Source: CAYPNF01 sp964411985
GTDB lineage: Bacteria > Verrucomicrobiota > Verrucomicrobiia > Limisphaerales > J093
Assembly (NCBI GenBank): GCA_964411985.1
Contig: CAYPNF010000056.1
Span: 1 to 48,896 of the forward strand
Direction of reading: 5' to 3'
DNA: 48,896 nucleotides
The notes beneath the pieces were generated by a model, which was given only the letters and a program-made list of their open reading frames with translations, did no database searches and was not told the origin of the DNA. The position numbers and the translations under genes are program-made. Within the stretch, counting starts at the first letter, position 1; each line of letters starts with the position of its first letter. Shown here in pieces: positions 32,078 through 41,050 of the stretch.

Positions 32078-32481
32078 GGGCTTTACGCGGGTACAACAGG
32101 CGCCAAGGATTCTACCACCGGAACGATCGTTAAGAAACGGCGGAGGGGGGCGGCAGGAGAAGCGGACAGGTGGGAAGAGAAAATAGAGCGCGCACAATCG
32201 TCAGCCGACAAATCGCGTGTTATGCGTTGCTGGTGTGGCGGTGTTCGCATAAAGTCGGTTTTCAGACCGCACTGATGGCCGCGGGGCGCCGTGGATTGTT
32301 TTTTGGCGTCATGCAAGTCAAAGGCGGCTCTGTGTGTGTATGGCGAACAGTGAACGCAACTTTGTCGTTGTTCGGGCCGTGATTTTTCGCGGTCAATCGC
32401 ACGTGGTCCTAGACTTGTTTCAGAGGCCGGGAATGATTGTCGCCACCAGCAACTGCTCAACACCCGCTGACCGATCAACGC
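32078..32481. other. Divergent promoter region before the defence operon
   Basis: About 400 bp between the RadC gene (minus) and the DUF499 gene (plus). It should hold both promoters. No convincing -35/-10 pair, operator palindrome or small gene could be assigned by eye. Confidence 0.4.
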
Positions 32482-35400
32482 ATGAAAACCGTCCGTGACG
32501 CCTGTGAGCTTCAGCCCAACGCTCTCTCCATCAAACTCAGTGATCAGATTGAGCAACTCGATGCATTGATTCATGCGGAGGGTGACGGCAGCGCGTTCTT
32601 CGAAAAGACGTTCATTACCCAGGGCATGCGGGACCTCGTCACCGAGGGCATCGCCCGCTTAGCCGGGGTCTCGACGCAGGCTATTTTCCATCTCAAACAA
32701 GCGATGGGAGGCGGCAAGACCCATCTGCTCGTCGGGTTCGGGTTGCTGGCCAAGCATACTACCCTCCGAAACAAGTACTGCGGTGGCGACGTGAATGCGA
32801 AGCTGTTCAGTAGCGCTCGCGTGACTGCGTTCAATGGCCGCAACAGTCCGCCGCACTACTTCTGGGGCGAAATCGCGGAGCAACTCGGCAAAGCCGAGGT
32901 CTTTCAGGAGTTTTGGGCCTCCGGCCCGAAAGCGCCGGACGAAAAGGCCTGGCTCAAGCTCTTCGAGGGTTCGGACCCCATCCTCATCCTGCTGGATGAA
33001 ATGCCGCCGTATTTCGAGGATCTCGCCACGCGGCCTGTCGGCACCGGCACGGTGGCCGACATCGCCACTCGCGCTTTTGCCAACCTCCTCACGGCCGCAG
33101 GCAAGAAGGCTAACGTCTGCGTCGTCATCTCCGACCTCTTTGCTGCTTATCAGACCGGCGGCGCGCTCATCAACCGCGCGCTTGACAACGCGCGCAAGGA
33201 GCTGGGCCGCGCGGAGCGCAACATCACCCCCGTTGACCTGGCCGCCAACGAAATCTACGACATCCTGCGCAAGCGCCTTTTCAAATCACTTCCCGACACC
33301 GCTGAAATTGACGATATCGCGGACGCCTACGGCAAGAAGTTGGAGGAAGCCTCGAAGGCAAAAGTGGTCAATCGCGGCGCTGAGGCTATTGCCGACGAGG
33401 TTAGCGCCACCTACCCGTTTCACCCTCGACTCAAGAACGTCATCGCCCTTTTCAAGGAGAACGAGCAGTTCAAGCAGACGCGCGGCCTGATCGAGCTGGT
33501 GTCACGACTGCTCCGATCAGTCTGGGATCGCAAGGCCAACGACGTCTTCCTCATCGGTCCGCAGCACTTCGACCTCTCGATTGCGGAGGTCCGCGACAAA
33601 CTGACCGAGATCTCGGGCATGAGGGACGTGATCGCCAAGGATCTCTGGGACATTGGCCAGTCCGCCCACGCGCAAATCATTGATCTGACTACCGGCAAGG
33701 AAGCCGCCAGCCAAGTGGGATCACTCCTGCTCACCGCGAGCCTCTCGACGGCCGTCAACGCCGTGAAGGGCCTAACGACGGGAGAGATGGTTGAATGCCT
33801 GGTTTCACCTTTGCGCGAGCCCTCCGAGTTTCTCGAGTCTTTCCAGCAACTTGAGGAATCAGCCTGGTATATCCACCACACCCCAGAGGGTCGCTATTAT
33901 TTCGACCGGCAGGAAAACCTCACCAAGCTCTTGCAAAGCTTTGCGCATGATGCCCCCGAAAATCAGGTGGATGATCTCATCCGCCATCGACTACGCGACA
34001 TGTTCAAGGCCTCGCGCAAATCCGCCTACGATGAAGTGCTGCCCCTGCCGAAGCTGGAAGACGTGGCCGACAAGGTGCGCAAGGGTCGTGTGCTGCTCAT
34101 CGTCAGCCCCGACTCAAAGATCCCGCCCGAAGAAGTGCAGAAGTTTTTCGAAGGCCTCAGCCAGAAGAACAACCTGTGCGTGCTCACGGGCGAGAAGACC
34201 GCGATGGGCAGCGTCGAAAAGGCCGCCAGGCAGCTTTATGCGGCGCAGAAAGCTGATGGCCGGATTCCGAAGGGCCACCCACAACGCGATGATCTGGAGA
34301 AGAAGCAGCAGAGCTACGAACAGGACTTTAATGCCACCATCCTGAGTCTGTTTGACAAAGTCCTTTTCCCGATTCAACGAGCCGGCAAGCCGTGTCAGCT
34401 CGCCTCCAAGCCATTGGACATGACCCGCGATGCAACCAAGCCTCTCAACGGCGAGGAGCAGGTCGAGAAAACGCTCACGGCGCATCCGCTCAAGCTCTAC
34501 CTCGATGTCGATAAGGATTTCGATCCGATCCGCGATAAGGCGCAGGACCTCCTCTGGCCGGAGAGCCAGAACGAAGTCCGCTGGTCGGACGCCCAGGACC
34601 GCTACGCTGAGCAGGCCGGTATGCCGTGGCTGCCTCCGAAAGGCCTCGATGTCCTCAAGTCCATCGCCTGCAACCGGGGCCTGTGGGAGGATCTGGGCAC
34701 TGGTTACGTCACCAAGAAACCCAAGAAGAAGACGACCGCTGTTCAAGTCATCGCCGAATCCGAGCCAGACGACGAGGGCGAGGTTCGCCTTCGGGTGAAT
34801 CCGCAGAATGCTGGGCCGGCCCCGCGCATCCATTACTCTGAAGACGCCCCGGTCACCGAGAAGAGTCCACAGCTCAAGGATCAGTTCCTCACTACCAAAG
34901 CGCTACGGGTGAACTTCCTTGTCGTGGACCCATCTGGGCAATTTCCCACGGGCGATGTCGTCATATGGTCGAACAAGCTCGTCCTACGCAACAAGCTTCA
35001 GGATACCGGTTCCAAGCGAAGCGTCGAACTCCTGATTGCACCCCAAGGCACGATGCGTTACACGCTCGAAGGCTCCGAGCCCCGCGATGGCATCCTGTAC
35101 GACAAACCTTTCGAGATCGGCAATGGGGAAGTCCTGGTCCGCGTCTTCGGTGAGGCCAGCGGCTTGGAAGCGAAGTCGGAGTTCCGCTATCCGGCGAAAG
35201 ACAAGAAAGGCGTACAGGTGGACGCCGTAAAGTCCGGTCGTCTCGTCTCGCGCATCGGCCGAAAACTCGACTCCCGCGCAAGCACGTTTGAAGGACTCAA
35301 ACACGCGGCTGACAAATCTGTAGATTTTGAAAACGTCGCCCTCACCGTCGGCCAGGGATCTCAGGCCGTGCAGGTCATGGTCGGTGAAATTAAGGTGAAC

Positions 35401-35568
35401 GCCGCTTTCATCGAAGCCATCCTCAAAACGGTGCTTGAAAAGTTTGCGCCCGATTGCCCGGTCACCATGACCTTCCGCAAGGCCCATTTCACGTCGGGTC
35501 ATGATCTGAAGGATTTTGCGGACAAGCTTGGCTTAGATCTCCAGCTGGGCGACGTCGAACAACCATGA
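32482..35568 (+). CDS. DUF499 ATPase, first gene of the defence operon
   Basis: A 1028-residue P-loop ATPase of the DUF499 family. It starts MKTVRDACELQPNALSIKLS, the usual family opening; a TTG 45 nt upstream is in frame but less likely. Walker A is GGGKTH (76-81) and Walker B ILILLDEMPP with D172/E173. Helical regions follow, and a C-terminal beta-rich region (about 800-1000). DUF499 proteins occur with DUF1156 methylases and a helicase in a set that I recall NCBI labelling 'anti-phage-associated' and PADLOC naming Hma (helicase, methylase, ATPase). The stop overlaps the next start (ATGA). It may form an oligomeric motor acting on phage DNA; mechanism unknown. Confidence 0.92.
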   Translation: MKTVRDACELQPNALSIKLSDQIEQLDALIHAEGDGSAFFEKTFITQGMRDLVTEGIARLAGVSTQAIFHLKQAMGGGKTHLLVGFGLLAKHTTLRNKYCGGDVNAKLFSSARVTAFNGRNSPPHYFWGEIAEQLGKAEVFQEFWASGPKAPDEKAWLKLFEGSDPILILLDEMPPYFEDLATRPVGTGTVADIATRAFANLLTAAGKKANVCVVISDLFAAYQTGGALINRALDNARKELGRAERNITPVDLAANEIYDILRKRLFKSLPDTAEIDDIADAYGKKLEEASKAKVVNRGAEAIADEVSATYPFHPRLKNVIALFKENEQFKQTRGLIELVSRLLRSVWDRKANDVFLIGPQHFDLSIAEVRDKLTEISGMRDVIAKDLWDIGQSAHAQIIDLTTGKEAASQVGSLLLTASLSTAVNAVKGLTTGEMVECLVSPLREPSEFLESFQQLEESAWYIHHTPEGRYYFDRQENLTKLLQSFAHDAPENQVDDLIRHRLRDMFKASRKSAYDEVLPLPKLEDVADKVRKGRVLLIVSPDSKIPPEEVQKFFEGLSQKNNLCVLTGEKTAMGSVEKAARQLYAAQKADGRIPKGHPQRDDLEKKQQSYEQDFNATILSLFDKVLFPIQRAGKPCQLASKPLDMTRDATKPLNGEEQVEKTLTAHPLKLYLDVDKDFDPIRDKAQDLLWPESQNEVRWSDAQDRYAEQAGMPWLPPKGLDVLKSIACNRGLWEDLGTGYVTKKPKKKTTAVQVIAESEPDDEGEVRLRVNPQNAGPAPRIHYSEDAPVTEKSPQLKDQFLTTKALRVNFLVVDPSGQFPTGDVVIWSNKLVLRNKLQDTGSKRSVELLIAPQGTMRYTLEGSEPRDGILYDKPFEIGNGEVLVRVFGEASGLEAKSEFRYPAKDKKGVQVDAVKSGRLVSRIGRKLDSRASTFEGLKHAADKSVDFENVALTVGQGSQAVQVMVGEIKVNAAFIEAILKTVLEKFAPDCPVTMTFRKAHFTSGHDLKDFADKLGLDLQLGDVEQP

Positions 35569-36155
35569 GCGAAACGGTCAAATTTGTGGACTTTGGTGCC
35601 CCGGAGAAATTCGGCGCCCACCTCTTCCGCGTGGAGATCCCGGCCGCCAGGCAGGAGTCCGTTCGCGTCATAGAGGACTACGGCTATCGCGGACTCGAAG
35701 GAGGCATCCCTCGCGATGAGGAGCGCTCCATCCTTAGCCGCGCGGTCTGGTCCGGCATCGCGGACATTGCCCGGCGCGAGTTCAACGACCGGCTCAAGGC
35801 GGCTAAAGTCTCCACGGCTCGCTGGCACACCGGCACCAATCTCGTGGATCGTCTGCTCGGCAAGGAGCTTTGTGTCCTCGTCTGGGCTGCGGAGACGGCC
35901 AACGACGACCAACTCCCGGTGATTTGCAGCAAGTGGGCCGCGCTGCGCCCTGAGGAGCGCTGGTGGCTCTTCTCCATGACGGTCGCCGAGGCCGGCCTGC
36001 CGGAGGACACCCAGCGCGGGTGGCGCCGTGCCCTGTTCCTCGCGCTTTCCGATGGTGAGAAGCCAGCGGCGGGCCGTCGCCGTCGCCGCCCGGTCGAGAG
36101 CGACCTGTTCAGTCTGCCATTGTTTGGTGGGGCACAGGGAGCGGCTAAACCATGA
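35565..36155 (+). CDS. DUF3780-like small subunit of the defence operon
   Basis: A 196-residue protein starting MSETVKFVDFGAPEKFGAHL. It contains HLFRVEIPAARQESVRVIED, TLVWAAE-like LCVLVWAAETANDDQLPVIC, and ALRPEERWWLFSMTVAEAGL, which I recognise as the DUF3780 family found beside DUF499 ATPases. The C-terminus is Arg-rich (PAAGRRRRRPVESDLFSLPL). It overlaps both neighbours by 4 bp and is probably made in fixed ratio to the ATPase as a partner subunit. No catalytic motif is visible. Confidence 0.85.
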   Translation: MSETVKFVDFGAPEKFGAHLFRVEIPAARQESVRVIEDYGYRGLEGGIPRDEERSILSRAVWSGIADIARREFNDRLKAAKVSTARWHTGTNLVDRLLGKELCVLVWAAETANDDQLPVICSKWAALRPEERWWLFSMTVAEAGLPEDTQRGWRRALFLALSDGEKPAAGRRRRRPVESDLFSLPLFGGAQGAAKP

Positions 36156-37267
36156 AATGCAAACTGCCCAGTGCTCTAACACCCGGCTACGGTCGGCTGC
36201 TCTCTGAGATCAAGGTCAGGGTGCGTGCCGCCCAAGTCCGCGCGCATCTGGCCGCGAATGGGGAGCTGCTGGCGTTGTATTGGGACATTGGCCGGCTGAT
36301 CCTCGACCGCCAGAAAGCGGAAGGCTGGGGCACCAAAGTCATTGAACGTCTCTCGGAGGATCTGCAAAATGAATTCCCCGGCCAGCAGGGCTTCTCACCG
36401 CGCAATCTAAAATACATGCGGGCTTTCGCTGAAGCCTGGCCGGAAACAGTCAGGGTACAGCCGCCTGGTGCGCCAACGTCCGCAGCCAAGTCCGCAATAG
36501 TGCAAGCACCGCTTGCACAATTATCCTGGTATCATCACCTCGCCCTTATCGACAAACTCGGTACATCGGCGGAGCGCCTCTGGTATGCCGCCAAGGCCGT
36601 GGAAAACGGCTGGTCGCGCAACGTCCTGGCCCTGCAGATTGAATCCGACCTGCACCTCCGACAGGGCAGGGGAGTGAGCAATTTCCAGGCGACACTTCCG
36701 CCGTTGCAATCCGATCTCGCCCAGCAGATTACCAAGGATCCCTACGTCTTCGACTTTCTGAATTTGCGTGACGATGCGAATGAACGGGCGGTCGAAGAAG
36801 CTCTGCTGGCCGATGTCGAAAAATTCCTGCTCGAACTGGGGACCGGTTTTGCCCTGGTGGGACGGCAGGTTCACATGGAAGTGGGCGATCAGGATTTCTA
36901 TCTCGATTTGCTCTTCTACCATTTCCGTTTGCACTGCTTCGTGGTGGTGGATCTGAAGGCCCGTGATTTCACGCCGGAGGCGGCCGGCAAGATGAACTTC
37001 TATCTGTCGGCCGTGGATGATCGCTTCCGCCAACCGGGGGATCAGCCTTCCATCGGCCTGATCCTCTGCCGCTCGAAGAATCGGATCATCGCGGAATACG
37101 CGTTGCGCGATCTCCAAAAGCCCATCGGGATTTCGGGTTACGTTACCCGGTTGGTCGAGTCTTTGCCGAAGGAACTGCAGGCCTCGGTTCCCAGCGTGAA
37201 GGAAATCGAGAGCGGCCTGGCCCCCGCCGCTGAATCTGTCCGGCCGCGGAAGCCCAAGAAATCATGA
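36152..37267 (+). CDS. DUF1016/YhcG-type PDDEXK nuclease
   Basis: A 371-residue protein. Residues 10-170 match the DUF1016 N-terminal helical domain (LLALYWDIGRLILDRQKAEG, FSPRNLKYMRAFAEAW, QLSWYHHLALIDKL). Residues 195-330 form a PDDEXK nuclease fold with LDLLFYH (D252) and VVVDLKA (D267, K269). YhcG-like nucleases are common in restriction islands and often accompany type I enzymes. Here the gene lies inside the operon between DUF3780 and the DUF1156 methylase, with 4-bp overlaps on both sides. It could be the DNA-cutting effector of the system. I do not recall it as a standard member of the DUF499/DUF1156 set. Confidence 0.9.
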   Translation: MKCKLPSALTPGYGRLLSEIKVRVRAAQVRAHLAANGELLALYWDIGRLILDRQKAEGWGTKVIERLSEDLQNEFPGQQGFSPRNLKYMRAFAEAWPETVRVQPPGAPTSAAKSAIVQAPLAQLSWYHHLALIDKLGTSAERLWYAAKAVENGWSRNVLALQIESDLHLRQGRGVSNFQATLPPLQSDLAQQITKDPYVFDFLNLRDDANERAVEEALLADVEKFLLELGTGFALVGRQVHMEVGDQDFYLDLLFYHFRLHCFVVVDLKARDFTPEAAGKMNFYLSAVDDRFRQPGDQPSIGLILCRSKNRIIAEYALRDLQKPIGISGYVTRLVESLPKELQASVPSVKEIESGLAPAAESVRPRKPKKS

Positions 37268-40200
37268 GTCATTCCGTCAACGCTTTTGCCCTCAAGGACG
37301 CACCCGCGCTCATCGAGCGGCTCCTGCCCGTCCAGAAACTGTCTGCCGAAAGCTACAAGGAGCAGATGGCGGGCAGCGGCAAAACACTCACCGCACTCGG
37401 TTCCTACTGGAAAGGCCGGAAGCCGCTCATCCTGAACAAAGCCTGCATCCTCGGCTGTCTGCTGCCGGCCACGGACAATCCGAAGCGGGATCTGGAGATT
37501 TTCGAGAGGCTGATGGCGATGGACGATGAATCCTTCGTCGCCCGTTGGCCACGCCGTGCCAAGCCGCGCGAGATCCTGGCCTCGCTCAGCATTGCTCGCG
37601 TGGCGGACTATTTCGTTTCTGACCCGCCCATGCTGCTGCCTCAGTCGGCGCCCGTGGACTGGTCCAAGCCAGAATTGGAGGATGTGAAGGTCCAGTGGCG
37701 TGAAGACATTTCCGAGTTGGAGCGCCGCCAGCTCGAAGCGCAGATGCTCCCTAAAGCGCCTTACCGTGAGCGCGTGGAGAAGGCGAATCGACCCGAGGAG
37801 GCCATGGACACAGTCCACGCCCACATTTGGGAGGCAGTGAATGCACACCTTGGCACGAGCGCGCATTCGTTTCCCGAGTTGGTCGAGCAACTTGGCGTCA
37901 TGCGCTTTGGCCAGCGGCCACGCGTCGCTGATACGTTTTCTGGCTCTGGCCAAATTCCTTTCGAGGCAGCTCGGCTCGGTTGTGACGTTTATGCCTCTGA
38001 CCTCAACCCCGTCGCCTGCATGCTTACCTGGGGAGCTCTTCACATTGTCGGCGGTTCACCGGACAGCCGCGTTGAGTTGGAGTGGAAGCAAAAGCAATTG
38101 GTAGAAAAGGTTGAATCTGAAATTGACAAACTGGACGTCGAAACCGACGGACAAGGCTGGAGGATAAAAGCTCTTCTTTACTGCATCGAAGCCCGCTGCC
38201 CACAAACGGGATGGATGGTGCCGCTGATTCCAAGCCTCATAATCAGCAAACCTAGAACTGGGCAGAAGATAAACGTGATCGCTGAACTCGTGCCCGATCA
38301 CGACGCGAAGCGCTACAACATAGCCATTCACTCGGGAGTGGGTGAGAAAGAGCTAGCGAATGCGGAACTAGGCACAGTCGGTCGAGAAGGAAAGTTCGGT
38401 GAAGCTTACCTGTCGCATCGGATTGGCGGAGTGGACTTCAAGACCAAGATTTCCACCCTCAGGGGAGACTACACACAGCCCGACGGTTCAATCGCCAACA
38501 AGTTGCGCCAATGGGAAAAGGTGGATTTCATGCCCCGGCAAGACGATCTCCTGCAGGAGCGCCTTTACTGCATCCAGTGGACGCGCCCGAAGCCAAAAGG
38601 GAAAGGCGAGGAATACGAGTTTCGGTCGGTTACTGAGGCGGACCTCCTCCGGGAGAAAATCGTCCAACAACACCTCTCTACGCACATCGCCGATTGGCAG
38701 GCCAAAGGATGGCTGCCAGACATGCAGATCGAGATAGGCGGGCCACCGCGCTACCAAGGTCTGGATTTGGTCCGCGCCCGCGGATGGAAATTTTGGCACC
38801 ACCTGTTCACCCCTCGGCAGTTGCTAGTTGCTGGTTTGATTAATCGTTTCAGTGATTCACGTTTAAAATTTGGCTTGGGGAAGATCCTCAATTCGAATTC
38901 GCGACTGAGCAGGTGGGATAACGTTAGCGGTGGTGGAGGGTGTGTGCAGACTGTTTTTGACAATCAGGCGCTGAATACACTTTTCAACTACGGCTGCAGA
39001 GGATTCGCTGGCTGCAGCGGCGGCATCCAATTCTCAGCTCCCCAATTCCCGACGAGGTCAGAGCAATTGTCTCGCGTGAGCTCGATCCCTTGCGACCGAC
39101 TAAGCACCAAAAACGACATTTACATAACTGATCCGCCTTACGGCGATGCGGTGAAATACGAGGAAATCCTGGATTTCTTTGTCGCGTGGATTCGGAAAAA
39201 TCCACCACCAGAATTCGCTGGTTGGGTGTGGGACAGCCGCCGCTCTCTGGCCATCAAAGGCGAGGATGAGGATTTCCGCCGCGGCATGGTGGCTGCCTAC
39301 CAGCGCATGAACGAAAACATGCCCGACAACGGCATCCAGGTCATCATGTTCACCCACCAGTCGGGCAGCATCTGGGCAGACATGGCGAACATTGTCTGGG
39401 CCTCCGGCCTGCAAGTCACCGCAGCGTGGTATGTCGTCACTGAGACGGACAGTGCCTTACGCGAAGGGAGCAACGTCAAAGGCACCGTGCTGCTGGTTCT
39501 GCGCAAGAGATCAGGCTCACACAGGACCACTCGTGATGATCTTGCGTGGGAGCTTCAGGAGGAAGTTGAAAAGCAGATTCGCGATCTCACTGGGCTCAAT
39601 CAGGAGGCCAAGGGACTTTACCGCGATGAAAACGTCTTCGAAGACGCGGACATCCAGATGGCCGGCTACGCTGCCGCCCTCCGCGTGCTTACTAGTTACG
39701 CCATCATTGACGGCCGAGACATGGCCGCCGAGGCCATCCGCCCGCGTGTGAAGGGCGAAACCACCTTCGTGGACGGCCTCATCGCCTTCGCCGTGGATAC
39801 CGCCAACCAGTGCCTCGTCCCGCAAGGCATCCCGGAACGGCACTGGAAGGAATTCACCGGCCCTGAGCGCTTCTACCTGAAGCTGCTCGACCTTGAGGCC
39901 AAGGGCCTCAAGACGCTGGACAACTACCAAAACTTCGCCAAGGCATTCAAAGTTCGAGATTTTCGAGCGCTCATGGGGAACCAGAAAGCCAACGAGGCGC
40001 GGTTGCGCAGTGCCGTCGAGTTCGGCAAAGACGAAATGAGCGAAGGTTCGGAACTGCACCAGTCCGTCCTCCGTGCGGTCCTCTACGCGCTGATGGAACT
40101 GACGAAGAACGTGGACGGCAACGATGTGATGGCCCACCTTAAACTGAACGTGCCCGACTACTACCAGTCAGAAAGCACCCAGCGCGATCGCGTCGTCGAG

Positions 40201-40302
40201 ATCGCCGACTACCTCGCCCGAAAACTCGAAACCCTCCGCCCCGACGAAGCCAGCGCCGCCCGGGTCTTGCGCGAGATGGTGAAGAATCAGCGGCTGGGGT
40301 GA
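37264..40302 (+). CDS. DUF1156 DNA methyltransferase
   Basis: A 1012-residue methyltransferase. It starts MSHSVNAFALKDAPALIERL, typical of DUF1156. SAM motif I is DTFSGSGQIPFEAARLG from D223, with DVYASDLNPVA after it; the catalytic DPPY is D623-Y626 (DPPYGDAVKYEEI). The 400 residues between the two motifs hold the variable, probably target-recognising part. That central part (about 37,950-39,130) is visibly more AT-rich than the two ends of the gene, suggesting replacement by recombination. The enzyme would modify plasmid and host DNA, allowing the operon to distinguish unmodified phage DNA. It overlaps the nuclease gene by 4 bp. Confidence 0.93.
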   Translation: MSHSVNAFALKDAPALIERLLPVQKLSAESYKEQMAGSGKTLTALGSYWKGRKPLILNKACILGCLLPATDNPKRDLEIFERLMAMDDESFVARWPRRAKPREILASLSIARVADYFVSDPPMLLPQSAPVDWSKPELEDVKVQWREDISELERRQLEAQMLPKAPYRERVEKANRPEEAMDTVHAHIWEAVNAHLGTSAHSFPELVEQLGVMRFGQRPRVADTFSGSGQIPFEAARLGCDVYASDLNPVACMLTWGALHIVGGSPDSRVELEWKQKQLVEKVESEIDKLDVETDGQGWRIKALLYCIEARCPQTGWMVPLIPSLIISKPRTGQKINVIAELVPDHDAKRYNIAIHSGVGEKELANAELGTVGREGKFGEAYLSHRIGGVDFKTKISTLRGDYTQPDGSIANKLRQWEKVDFMPRQDDLLQERLYCIQWTRPKPKGKGEEYEFRSVTEADLLREKIVQQHLSTHIADWQAKGWLPDMQIEIGGPPRYQGLDLVRARGWKFWHHLFTPRQLLVAGLINRFSDSRLKFGLGKILNSNSRLSRWDNVSGGGGCVQTVFDNQALNTLFNYGCRGFAGCSGGIQFSAPQFPTRSEQLSRVSSIPCDRLSTKNDIYITDPPYGDAVKYEEILDFFVAWIRKNPPPEFAGWVWDSRRSLAIKGEDEDFRRGMVAAYQRMNENMPDNGIQVIMFTHQSGSIWADMANIVWASGLQVTAAWYVVTETDSALREGSNVKGTVLLVLRKRSGSHRTTRDDLAWELQEEVEKQIRDLTGLNQEAKGLYRDENVFEDADIQMAGYAAALRVLTSYAIIDGRDMAAEAIRPRVKGETTFVDGLIAFAVDTANQCLVPQGIPERHWKEFTGPERFYLKLLDLEAKGLKTLDNYQNFAKAFKVRDFRALMGNQKANEARLRSAVEFGKDEMSEGSELHQSVLRAVLYALMELTKNVDGNDVMAHLKLNVPDYYQSESTQRDRVVEIADYLARKLETLRPDEASAARVLREMVKNQRLG

Positions 40303-40333
40303 GAAGCAAACAGAAACCGACATACTCCATATT

Positions 40334-41050
40334 ATGGCCTCAAGTCCTCTAGCAGAGACCTATCCGACGGCAGCGCAATGGAAAGAACTGGTGAAGGTGT
40401 TCTCGCCAGAAGCGATCGCGCACAAGCTTCTTTTGTCGCATGTGCCCTACGTTTTCCGAACGGAACCACTGAAGTATGCCCTGTTCCGGAGGACGATCGC
40501 TGATGCGTTCAACGTCGAGCCAACAAATGTTTTCATTGTCGGTAGTGCGATGGCTGGTAGGAGTCTAAAGGGCAAAGAGATTAACAAGGAATACTCCTCC
40601 GAAAGCGACATTGACGCTCTCATCGTGTCTGAGCCGCTGTTCACTTACTACGTCATGCGGTCCCTGGAATGGGTTCAGGCAATCACGAAGCCTGCTTTCG
40701 AGACTGGCAAGCCCGTTTCACCAGTGATTGATCAAGAAAACAGCAAATTCATTGGTTGGCTTGCGGTTCACGCGTGCAAGGGGATCTGGCGTCCAGACAG
40801 TCTCCCAGGCGAATCCGTAGCACGGCAGGAGTTCTTTGAGAGATTTGGTCACGTCTCGCTGAAAACGCTCGGGCTGCAATTGTCCGAAGACACCGTGGCG
40901 CATGTGACGGGCAGGATTGCGAGGTCATTTGACGACGCTGTAACTGACCTTGCGTCAAGCCTCCGCCGACTTGAAAAAGAGTTTGAAGACTTGGCGAAGG
41001 CGCCAGCGACCACCGGGAAAAAGGCACCCGCAGCGGCACCCAATCAGTGA
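40334..41050 (+). CDS. Nucleotidyltransferase-like protein in the defence operon (238 aa)
   Basis: A 238-residue protein with a nucleotidyltransferase signature: VFIVGSAMAGRSLKG at 66-80 (G70, S71) and SDIDALIV with D92 and D94, the GS...DxD arrangement of Pol-beta-like enzymes. The C-terminal 80 residues are helical, with LASSLRRLEKEFEDLAKAPA. It sits between the methylase (31 bp) and the helicase (start overlaps its stop, GTGA). Such enzymes attach AMP or other nucleotides to proteins, tRNA or small molecules. It may regulate the operon or act as a toxin. I do not recall this gene as a fixed part of the DUF499/DUF1156 set, so it may be an addition. Confidence 0.7.
   Translation: MASSPLAETYPTAAQWKELVKVFSPEAIAHKLLLSHVPYVFRTEPLKYALFRRTIADAFNVEPTNVFIVGSAMAGRSLKGKEINKEYSSESDIDALIVSEPLFTYYVMRSLEWVQAITKPAFETGKPVSPVIDQENSKFIGWLAVHACKGIWRPDSLPGESVARQEFFERFGHVSLKTLGLQLSEDTVAHVTGRIARSFDDAVTDLASSLRRLEKEFEDLAKAPATTGKKAPAAAPNQ

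Noticed and set aside
37138..38043. Long minus-strand ORF (301 codons) opposite the methylase gene
   Set aside because: It is antisense to a confidently identified DUF1156 gene, has no ribosome site and its product is His/Arg-rich without motifs.
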